Source: Pseudarthrobacter sulfonivorans
GTDB taxonomy: Bacteria > Actinomycetota > Actinomycetes > Actinomycetales > Micrococcaceae
Assembly (NCBI RefSeq): GCF_014712225.1
Contig: NZ_JACXBW010000015.1
Location: 1-64,000 of the forward strand
Length of the DNA: 64,000 nt
Direction: 5' to 3'
Part shown: positions 50,864 through 57,901 of the stretch, piece after piece
Layout of the letters: each line of letters begins with the position of its first letter
Numbering within the stretch: position 1 is the first letter of the stretch
Position numbers and translations under genes: made by a program
Notes under the pieces: model-generated
Told to the model about the DNA's origin: nothing
Databases searched by the model: none
What the model saw: the letters and a program-made list of their open reading frames with translations, nothing else

Positions 50864-53149
50864 CTAGTCCTTCTTCTCGTTGTTGCCAGGGCTGTTAGTG
50901 GCCGGCGCTGAAGGAGCCGGCTGGGCGGGGGCCTGTGTAGGCGTGGTTCCCTGTGTTGACGGCGTAGTCCTGGCCGGTGTTCCGTTCACCATGTTGGAGG
51001 GCGGCGCAGGGAACGGGTTGGTGCCGTAGCCCGGCGCGATCTGGGCCATGAACTTGGAGAACATGGGCCCCGCAATCATGTAGCCGTCGATGCCTTGGTA
51101 GAACTTGCCGTTGATGGTCACGTTCTGGCCGGACCGGCTCTGGTTGCCCAGCGGATCACCGTACCACGCGGCGGTGGCCAGGCCCGTGGTGTGTCCCACC
51201 ACCCAGGTGGATCCGTTGTTGTTGGACGTACCGGTCTTGGCGCCGATCGGGAAGCTGGTCTTGGTGGAGATCCGTGGCTGGATCAAGGAGCCTGATCCCT
51301 TGTTTAGGACTTCCTGCAAGGCGTAGTTCACGCCGCGTGCTACCTCAGGCTTGATGGCGTCGCGGCAGGTGGTGGACTGAGCGGGCAACTGCTTGCCGGT
51401 GGCATCCGTAACGGACGAGATGGCAATCGCCTCGCAGTACTTGCCGTCGTTCGCGAACGTGGCGAAGGCGCTGGCCATGGTCAGCGGCGAAGTCTGGGTT
51501 GAGCCAAGCAAGTTGCCCAGGGTGAACATGTCGACCTTGGGATTCGGTGTGCCGTCCGCAGCAGGGAGGCCGCTGTGAAGCCCCACGGCGTCCACGACTT
51601 TTTGGATTCCGCAGAAGTCCAGCTGGGCAGCGGAGGCAAACGTGACGGTGTTGATCGAGTTGTAGAGACCTTCAAGGACGGTCAGGGGCCGGTACCACTG
51701 GGGCTCGGCGTTCTGCAGGTCGTCCGCCGCGCCAAGGGCCTTCTGCGCGGTGTTGTAGGCGCCGTTCATCGTGCCGCAGGTGTTCTTCCATGGGAAGTTC
51801 AGCGGGTAGCGGCGCTGCGCGGCGTTGACAACGGTATTCATTGTTTTGCCCTCATTCAGCCACTCTGCGAACGTAAAGGGCTTCATGGTGGACCCCGGCT
51901 GGGCGCCGCCCATGCCGTTGAGGTCGTTGCCGTCCTTATCCAACTGGTCCACGTTGAAATTTACCTGGGAGTCAAAGCCGCCCTCGGTCGGCAGGAACGT
52001 GGTGTTCTGCGCCATGGTGATGATCTTGCCTGTGTTCGGCTGCACGGCGATCATTGCGGCCCCCCACTTGTCCGGATTGGCGCCCGCTGAAGCGTTGACC
52101 TGTTCCTGGGCGGACGCCTGGGCTGCGGGATCCAGCGTGGTGGTGATGGTCAGGCCGCCACCATAGATGAGCCGTTGGCGCTCTTTGATGTCGGCACCGT
52201 AGGCCGGGTTGTTCTCGAGCAGGTGGAGCACGTAGTCGCAGAAGTACGGGGCGGTGGACGCGTAGGCGCAGCCCTGGCGCGCAGGCGTAACCTTGGTCTC
52301 CACCGGGGTTGCCACGGCGGCGTCGTGATCGGCTTGGCTGATCTTATGCTGGTTCAGCATCAGGCCCAGAACCAGGTCCCGGCGGACCTTGGAGCTCTCA
52401 GGGTTGGTGATCGGGTCAAAGGCCGACGGGCTGTTGACGAGGCCCGCAAGGAGTGCAGACTGCGGGAGCGTGAGGTCTTTGGCGGTGGTGCTGAAGAAGA
52501 ACTTGGACGCGGCCTCAATGCCGTAGGCGTCACGGTTGAAGAAGACGATGTTCAGGTAGCCCTCAAGGATCTGCTCCTTGGAGAATTCCTTTTCAAGGGC
52601 AATGGCCAGCTTCATCTCCCGAAGCTTGTCCCCGACGCCCTTGTTAACGCCGTTGAGCTTGATGGCCTCTTCATTTCCCTCGGCTGCGAGGTTGGCGTTG
52701 AGGACGTTGTTGACGTACTGCTGGGTGATGGTGGAGGCGCCCTGCTTGTTACCCCGGGCGGTGGCCACGAGCGCCCGCATGATGCCGGTGGTGTCCACGC
52801 CGCCGTGCTCGAAGAACCGGCTGTCCTCCACCGCGATGACGGCTTCCTTCATAAACGGCGAAATCTGGTCCAGGCTGACCTTGGTGCGGTTCTCTGAGTA
52901 GACGCTGGCGATCTGGCTACCGTCCGCTGCCAGGATCCGGGTGGTCTGGTTGGGCGGGTCCACCTTCAGCTCCGCGGGGAGGGTGTCGAAGAACTCGATC
53001 GAACCGCTCGCCGCGCTGCCGGAGACAGCCGCGGCGGGAACCAACAGGCCCGCCACCAGGACACCACAAATAGCGCTCACGCCAAGGAAGCCAAAAATCT
53101 TTCCGAGGGTAGTGGCCGTGTCGAAAATGGGGTTCTTACGAGTCACCAT
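50864..53149 (-). CDS. Bifunctional class A penicillin-binding protein (PonA-type)
   Basis: A 761-residue PBP1-like peptidoglycan synthase. It has an N-terminal membrane helix. The GT51 glycosyltransferase domain contains AVEDSRFFEHGGVDTTGIMR and QGASTITQQYVNN. The transpeptidase has Ser-Lys in PGSTMKPFTF, a second-motif YNSINTVTF and the KTG motif GAKTGTSNN. The C-terminal 60 residues are Pro/Thr/Ala-rich. Length and order are normal for the family. It is divergent from the small DUF4177 gene. Confidence 0.92.
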   Translation of the reverse strand: MVTRKNPIFDTATTLGKIFGFLGVSAICGVLVAGLLVPAAAVSGSAASGSIEFFDTLPAELKVDPPNQTTRILAADGSQIASVYSENRTKVSLDQISPFMKEAVIAVEDSRFFEHGGVDTTGIMRALVATARGNKQGASTITQQYVNNVLNANLAAEGNEEAIKLNGVNKGVGDKLREMKLAIALEKEFSKEQILEGYLNIVFFNRDAYGIEAASKFFFSTTAKDLTLPQSALLAGLVNSPSAFDPITNPESSKVRRDLVLGLMLNQHKISQADHDAAVATPVETKVTPARQGCAYASTAPYFCDYVLHLLENNPAYGADIKERQRLIYGGGLTITTTLDPAAQASAQEQVNASAGANPDKWGAAMIAVQPNTGKIITMAQNTTFLPTEGGFDSQVNFNVDQLDKDGNDLNGMGGAQPGSTMKPFTFAEWLNEGKTMNTVVNAAQRRYPLNFPWKNTCGTMNGAYNTAQKALGAADDLQNAEPQWYRPLTVLEGLYNSINTVTFASAAQLDFCGIQKVVDAVGLHSGLPAADGTPNPKVDMFTLGNLLGSTQTSPLTMASAFATFANDGKYCEAIAISSVTDATGKQLPAQSTTCRDAIKPEVARGVNYALQEVLNKGSGSLIQPRISTKTSFPIGAKTGTSNNNGSTWVVGHTTGLATAAWYGDPLGNQSRSGQNVTINGKFYQGIDGYMIAGPMFSKFMAQIAPGYGTNPFPAPPSNMVNGTPARTTPSTQGTTPTQAPAQPAPSAPATNSPGNNEKKD

Positions 53150-53186
53150 GTTTTCCACTTTACCGGCAAGGACTAGTCTTTCTTTC

Positions 53187-53342
53187 ATGACCAAATGGGA
53201 GTACGCGACGATTCCGCTCATTATTCACGCCACGAAGCAGATTTTGGACCAGTGGGGAGAGGACGGCTGGGAGCTCGTCCAGGTAGTCACCGGACCTGAC
53301 GGCAACGGCCTGGTTGCCTACCTCAAGAGGGAGAAGCAGTAG
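53187..53342 (+). CDS. Small DUF4177 protein
   Basis: A 51-residue protein MTKWEYATIPLIIHATKQIL, ending WELVQVVTGPDGNGLVAYLK and so on, matching the DUF4177 small domain (WEYxT start and DGWELV). No strong RBS is visible before the ATG. It is one base upstream of the RidA gene and divergent from ponA. Function is unknown; it is regularly found in this actinobacterial locus. Confidence 0.82.
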   Translation: MTKWEYATIPLIIHATKQILDQWGEDGWELVQVVTGPDGNGLVAYLKREKQ

Positions 53343-53344
53343 CG

Positions 53345-53878
53345 ATGAGCTCCACCGCAGAAACCACCTCCGGCGCGGCAGAGGCGCCGATTTCCGCCGT
53401 CGAGCAGCGCCTCGCCGAGCTTGGCCTGACCCTTCCGGAGGTGGCCGTGCCAGTGGCCGCCTACGTTCCGGCAGTCATCACCGGCAGCCACGTCTACACG
53501 TCCGGGCAGTTGCCGTTTATTAACGGAAAACTCGAAGCAACCGGCAAGGTCTCCACCGGCACTGAGGGCACTTCCGACGAGCCCACAGTGTCCCCGGACG
53601 CCGCCAAAGCCTACGCCGCCGTCTGCGCCGTCAATGCGCTGGCGGCCGTGAAGAGCGTCATAGGTGATCTTGACCGCATCACCCGGATCGTCAAAGTGGT
53701 GGGATTCGTTGCCTCAGACCCGTCCTTCACCGGCCAGCCGGGTGTCATCAACGGCGCGTCCGAGCTCCTGGGCAAGGTGTTTGGCGACGCCGGCCAGCAC
53801 GCCCGCTCGGCCGTCGGCGTCTCAGTCCTTCCGCTCGACTCTCCGGTAGAAGTCGAACTGATCGCTGAATTCAGCTAA
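53345..53878 (+). CDS. RidA family protein
   Basis: A 177-residue YjgF/RidA-type protein, a little longer than the usual 125-155 because of an N-terminal extension. Motifs are VITGSHVYTSGQLPFINGKL, NALAAVKSVIGDLDRITRIVKV and GVSVLPLDSPVEVELIAEF. RidA proteins deaminate reactive enamine/imine intermediates; the Arg that binds the carboxylate is less obvious here. Two bases after DUF4177. Confidence 0.87.
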   Translation: MSSTAETTSGAAEAPISAVEQRLAELGLTLPEVAVPVAAYVPAVITGSHVYTSGQLPFINGKLEATGKVSTGTEGTSDEPTVSPDAAKAYAAVCAVNALAAVKSVIGDLDRITRIVKVVGFVASDPSFTGQPGVINGASELLGKVFGDAGQHARSAVGVSVLPLDSPVEVELIAEFS

Positions 53879-53895
53879 GGAACCGGTTCACTCAA

Positions 53896-54807
53896 TTGCC
53901 TCAGCTTGCCAGACGCTTGTTCGCCCTCCCTCCGGAGCTTGAAGGGGCGGCCCGAAGCTGGTTCGAACATGGTGAGCGGACACCTCGTGCCGCCCGCCTG
54001 GCATCCTCCGTGGTGCTTCTGCGCGATTCGCCCACCGGCCTGGAGACGTGGCTGGGATACCGGCCCGGATCCTCGCCGCTGGGCGTGCTCGCCTTCCCCG
54101 GGGGTTCCTTGGAAGCAACCGACGACGACTCCGTCGCCTGGCTGGGCCCCTCGCCACAGCATTGGGCCGAGCAGTTGGGGACGGACGACGTCGGACTGGC
54201 CCGCCGCCACGTTGTGGGCGCCATTCGCGAACTGTTTGAGGAAACAGGGGTGCTGCTTGCCGGACCGGACATGTCCAACACCGTGGAAGGCACGTCGAGC
54301 CACGAATGGATGCGCATCCGGGTGGCGGTGGCGGAGCAGGAGAAAACCTTCACCGAGTTGCTTACCAAGCGTGGCCTCGCGTTGCGGACAGACCTGCTCA
54401 AACCACTGGTCAACTGGCGGAGTCCGGACTTCGCGCACCGCCGTTTCGACACCCGCTACTTCGCCGCCACCGTGCCGATGAACCAGCAGCCCAGCCTGCT
54501 CGAAAGCAAGGGAATCTGGGGTCGCTGGGTGTGCGCCACCAAGGCCGTCGCCGAACGCAACACCACCGCTCTGGGGGATGAGGTGGGCCAGGAGAACACC
54601 GTTGGCCTCACCCTCGGCCAACTCCTGGTGCCGGGCTCGGAGATCATGCTCGAAAAAATGGCCGCCGCAAACGGCTGCATCGCCTACCTCAGCTACAAGC
54701 GCAAGCCCCACGTGTATCAGCCGAAGCTCGTCGAAGAGGACGGCAAACTCATGCTCGAGGTCGAGGCCGCCAAAACTATAGCCGGCGACCCTCAACGCGA
54801 ACGCTAG
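53896..54807 (+). CDS. NUDIX hydrolase
   Basis: A 303-residue protein from a TTG start (GGAA upstream, 17 bases after the RidA stop). The NUDIX box is spread over FPGGSLEATDDD and RHVVGAIRELFEETGVLL, with REL..EE.G intact. Long flanking regions on both sides make it larger than the minimal 150-residue NUDIX fold; it resembles the large CoA-type or YSA1-like actinobacterial proteins. It is the last gene of the DUF4177-RidA-NUDIX unit. Confidence 0.85.
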   Translation: MPQLARRLFALPPELEGAARSWFEHGERTPRAARLASSVVLLRDSPTGLETWLGYRPGSSPLGVLAFPGGSLEATDDDSVAWLGPSPQHWAEQLGTDDVGLARRHVVGAIRELFEETGVLLAGPDMSNTVEGTSSHEWMRIRVAVAEQEKTFTELLTKRGLALRTDLLKPLVNWRSPDFAHRRFDTRYFAATVPMNQQPSLLESKGIWGRWVCATKAVAERNTTALGDEVGQENTVGLTLGQLLVPGSEIMLEKMAAANGCIAYLSYKRKPHVYQPKLVEEDGKLMLEVEAAKTIAGDPQRER

Positions 54808-54927
54808 GTCCGCGGACCACGTTGGGCCCGCTGTGCGCTAGCCTTTCGCCGTCGCTTAGCGCGTAGGTCCCTTCCCAACACTCGCAAGCTCGCGATGCGC
54901 TCCTACGCGAAAGACTGCCACCCAGCT

Positions 54928-55063
54928 AGACGCTCTCTCACTTGATGCGGGTTTTTGGCCGACGCTTTATCACTCAATGTGAGTTTTCGGGCAACGCTCT
55001 ATCACTTTGTTTAGGGAAGTGAGAGAGCGTTCCTCGTTTTAGTGCATTAAGTGAGAGAGCGTT
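54928..55063. repeat. Dispersed CTCTATCACTT repeat cluster, locus C
   Basis: Three forward copies (GACGCTCTCTCACTTGATGC, GACGCTTTATCACTCAATGT and AACGCTCTATCACTTTGTTT) are followed by two inverted copies (AGTGAGAGAGCGTT at about 55018-55032, GCATTAAGTGAGAGAGCGTT to 55063). The third forward and first inverted copy can pair into a hairpin. This is the main content of the 330-base gap between the NUDIX gene and crp. Confidence 0.85.
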
Positions 55064-55082
55064 GGGGGATGGGTTGACGCAA

Positions 55083-55114
55083 AAGGCCGGCTCCCGTTTC
55101 CCGGAGTCGGCCTT
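55083..55114 (-). terminator. Terminator of crp
   Basis: AAGGCCGGCTCC pairs with GGAGTCGGCCTT (one mismatch) around a short loop, 24 bases after the leftward crp stop codon. Confidence 0.7.
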
Positions 55115-55137
55115 CGTGCATGTAAAGCTGGTGAGTT

Positions 55138-55815
55138 TTAGCGGGAGCGCTGGCGGAGGCGCTGCATGTCGAGAATCACAACGGCGCGGGCTTCGAGGCG
55201 GAGCCAGCCGCGCTGGACGAACTCCGCCAGGGCCTTGTTGACCGTCTCACGGGACGCGCCAACCAGTTGGGCCAGTTCCTCCTGAGTGAGTTCGTGGGCC
55301 ACCAGGACGCCGTCGGTCGCCGGGCGGCCGAAGCGGTCCGCCAGGTCCAGGAGAGCCTTGGCCACGCGGCCCGGTACGTCGGAGAAGACCAGGTCAGACA
55401 GCGAGTCGTTGGTGCGGCGCAGGCGGCGGGCCAGAGCCTGCAGCAGCTGGGCTGAAACCTCCGGGCGGGTGCGCAGCAGGCCGTTGAGGCTCTCATTCTT
55501 CAGGCCGGCCAGTCGGGTCTCGGAAACTGCAGTGGCAGTGGCCGTGCGGGGGCTGGGGTCAAAGAGTGCCATTTCGCCGAACAGTTCGCCCGGGCCGAGG
55601 ATGGCGAGCAGGGATTCGCGGCCGTCGGGGGACGTGCGGCCCAGCTTCACCTTGCCGGAGACGATGAAGTAGAGCTGGTCACCCTGATCGCCCTCGCGGA
55701 ATACCGATGCACCGCGGGAAAGGTCAACCTCGGTCAGCTCATCGGTCAGCAGCCGGAACGCCTCGTCGTCAAGCGTTGCGAATAGTGGTGCTCGGCGCAG
55801 TACCTCGATGTCCAT
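55138..55815 (-). CDS. crp: Crp/Fnr family regulator (GlxR/Crp-like)
   Basis: A 225-residue cAMP receptor protein type regulator. The cyclic-nucleotide-binding domain has the phosphate-binding cassette PGELFGEMALFDPSPRTATAT. The C-terminal HTH reads LTQEELAQLVGASRETVNKALAEFVQRGWL. Length and motifs match actinobacterial Crp/GlxR, a global regulator of carbon use. GGGAG precedes the ATG. It lies opposite marP, in the conserved ponA-ridA-crp-marP neighbourhood known from actinobacteria. Confidence 0.92.
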   Translation of the reverse strand: MDIEVLRRAPLFATLDDEAFRLLTDELTEVDLSRGASVFREGDQGDQLYFIVSGKVKLGRTSPDGRESLLAILGPGELFGEMALFDPSPRTATATAVSETRLAGLKNESLNGLLRTRPEVSAQLLQALARRLRRTNDSLSDLVFSDVPGRVAKALLDLADRFGRPATDGVLVAHELTQEELAQLVGASRETVNKALAEFVQRGWLRLEARAVVILDMQRLRQRSR

Positions 55816-55882
55816 GAAATCTCCCAAATAAAAAAGTGTCGGCTGTGGCGCTTTTGCCATTGTTTCAGAATTTTCAAGGTTC

Positions 55883-55898
55883 TGTGACGTACTTGGCA
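55883..55898 (-). promoter_or_regulatory. Candidate Crp site in the crp promoter region
   Basis: TGTGACGTACTTGGCA has an intact TGTGA arm, the central TA and a partial second arm compared with TGTGA-N2-TA-N2-TCACA. It lies 68 bases upstream of the crp start, suggesting autoregulation. Confidence 0.4.
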
Positions 55899-56068
55899 GC
55901 GGAAACGCCGCTGGATGCGTTCCTGCAGGCCAGTGGATAGCTGCCCCAAGCGGTCCGGGGCAGCTATTACGCCGTGGAGCGGCGGGCTCCGTGAGCGTCA
56001 GGCACCCCACAGAAGAATGTCAGCGTACGCCACTAGAATTGGGTCTCAACCGTATTAAAGGAGCGTCA

Positions 56069-57253
56069 GTGTTTGGCTTGACCGTTCTCGACCTGGCGCT
56101 GATCCTGGCCCTGCTGTCTTACCTGATCTATGGCCTGCGCAACGGCTTCCTGGTCACCCTCGGCGGAATCGCGGGTTTCGCCGCCGGCGCCGTGGCCGCC
56201 TTTTTTGCCGTACCGCTCGTCAGCGAGTTTGTTGACGACTCCGGGTGGAGGCTTACGGCCATTGTGGCCGCCGCCGTCGTACTGATGGCCATGGGGCATG
56301 GTTTGGGGACCATGATCGGGCGGAAAATCCGCGGCGTAGTGCGGATCCAGCCCCTGCGTGCGGCGGACCGGTTGGTTGGCGGCGCCGTGAATGTGGTGGT
56401 GTCAGCGCTAGTGATGTCCATGCTGGCTTTCAGCGTCAGCTCCCTGGGCGTTCCCTTTGTTTCCCAGCAGCTGGCCGAGTCCAAGGTGATCCGCTACATC
56501 GACGGCCTGACGCCAGTCCCGGTGAAGGCCACCCTCGCTCAGTTGCGTTCAACGGTGATCGGCAACGGCATTCCCACGCTGATTGAGGGCCTTGGCCAGG
56601 GACCCCAAGTATCCGTGCCTAATGCCAGCACCAACACGCCGGCCCTGAACCGGGCGGCCGAGTCGGTCCTGAAAATCGCCGGAACGGCCTATCAATGCGG
56701 CCAGAACCAGACCGGCACCGGCTTCGTGGTGTCTCCGGGGCGGGTTGTGACCAACGCCCATGTGGTGGCGGGCGTGTCGCAGCCAGTGGTGGAGATCCCC
56801 AACGGTGGCGCTATGCCCGGGCGTGTGGTCTACTTCGACACCCGGCACGACCTCGCCGTGCTGGCTGTCGACGGCCTGCCTTCCGAACCGCTGGCCCTGA
56901 CATCGGACCTTCCCGGCGGTAGCCAGGCTGCCTTCGCCGGCTACCCCCACGGCGGTCCGTTCAAATCCAACCCCGCCACTGTGCAGGACATCACCTCGGT
57001 CCTGGTGCCTGACATCTACGGCCAGAACCCGGCGCCCGAGGACATTTATCGGCTGGCCGGGGACGTCCAGCCCGGGAACTCCGGCGGACCGCTTCTGACG
57101 ACGGACGGCCAAGTGGCCGGCGTCATCTTCGCCAAGGCAACCTCCGACGCCGAGATGGGTTTCGCGATCACCATGGATGACCTCTACCCGGTGGCATCGC
57201 AGGCTGCCGGCTTCAGCGCGCCCGTTTCTTCGGGGCAGTGCATCCAGAAGTAG
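56069..57253 (+). CDS. MarP-type membrane serine protease
   Basis: A 394-residue protein. Four membrane segments form a CvpA/colicin V-like N-terminal domain (LDLALILALLSYLIYGLRNG onward). A trypsin-like periplasmic domain has His231 (VVTNAHVVAG), Asp261 (HDLAVLAVDG) and Ser338 (PGNSGGPLL). MarP in Mycobacterium tuberculosis supports acid resistance. The GTG at 56069 has AAAGGAG upstream; an earlier ATG lacks family homology. Confidence 0.9.
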   Translation: MFGLTVLDLALILALLSYLIYGLRNGFLVTLGGIAGFAAGAVAAFFAVPLVSEFVDDSGWRLTAIVAAAVVLMAMGHGLGTMIGRKIRGVVRIQPLRAADRLVGGAVNVVVSALVMSMLAFSVSSLGVPFVSQQLAESKVIRYIDGLTPVPVKATLAQLRSTVIGNGIPTLIEGLGQGPQVSVPNASTNTPALNRAAESVLKIAGTAYQCGQNQTGTGFVVSPGRVVTNAHVVAGVSQPVVEIPNGGAMPGRVVYFDTRHDLAVLAVDGLPSEPLALTSDLPGGSQAAFAGYPHGGPFKSNPATVQDITSVLVPDIYGQNPAPEDIYRLAGDVQPGNSGGPLLTTDGQVAGVIFAKATSDAEMGFAITMDDLYPVASQAAGFSAPVSSGQCIQK

Positions 57254-57284
57254 CAGCGCGCTCTGTACTGGCGGAGGGCTGGGG

Positions 57285-57779
57285 TTAGAGGGCTTCGGCC
57301 AGGTAGTCGATGGCGAGCTTATAACCGAACACGCCGGCTCCCACGATCACCGCTGCGCATACCGGCGACAGGTAGGAGTGGTGCCGGAATTCCTCGCGCT
57401 GGTGCACGTTGGTGATGTGCACCTCGACGGCGGGCAGCTGTACCGCTGCCAGGGCATCGCGCAGGGCTACGGACGTGTGGGTAAAGGCGCCCGCGTTCAG
57501 GACGATGCCGACGGCGTTGGCGCGGGCCGCGTGGATGACGTCCAGCAGGACGCCCTCATGGTTGGACTGGACGCATTCGACGTCGAATCCATGGGCCTCA
57601 GCGGCCGTGGCAGCAAGCCGTTCGACGTCGGCGAGCGTGGAGGTGCCGTACTTTTCCGGTTCGCGGGTCCCCAGCAGGTTGAGGTTGGGGCCGTTGATCA
57701 CCAGGATGGTGCCGCGCCGGCTGGCGTCGCGGCCGGTGGGAGAAACGGATTCGGAGGCGGGGGAAGCAGCATCAGTCAT
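57285..57779 (-). CDS. aroQ: Type II 3-dehydroquinate dehydratase
   Basis: A 164-residue type II dehydroquinase of the shikimate pathway. The N-terminal 22 residues are a Ser/Ala-rich extension. Core motifs follow: INGPNLNLLGTREPEKYG with the catalytic Tyr, VQSNHEGVLLD, NAGAFTHTSVALRDAL, and EVHITNVHQREEFRHHSYLS with the catalytic His. It is monocistronic and convergent with marP. Confidence 0.93.
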   Translation of the reverse strand: MTDAASPASESVSPTGRDASRRGTILVINGPNLNLLGTREPEKYGTSTLADVERLAATAAEAHGFDVECVQSNHEGVLLDVIHAARANAVGIVLNAGAFTHTSVALRDALAAVQLPAVEVHITNVHQREEFRHHSYLSPVCAAVIVGAGVFGYKLAIDYLAEAL

Positions 57780-57793
57780 GGCTCCAATCTACC

Positions 57794-57893
57794 CGTGGGA
57801 TTCTGCACAATCATTCGGACCGGCCGGGTCCGCGGGGCCGGATTTCCGGCGCCCGCGGACTGCGGAACGTGAATGATGGTGCAGAATCCCACG
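57794..57893. repeat. Long nested imperfect palindrome (about 100 bp)
   Basis: CGTGGGATTCTGCACAATCA and on (57794-57816) matches the complement of the segment at 57871-57893 at 22 of 23 positions. A second, inner inverted repeat starts GTCCGCGGG and ends CCCGCGGAC. The structure sits between aroQ and the GH36 gene. It may be a mobile REP-like element or a terminator. Confidence 0.85.
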
Positions 57894-57901
57894 CCTGGCC
57901 G

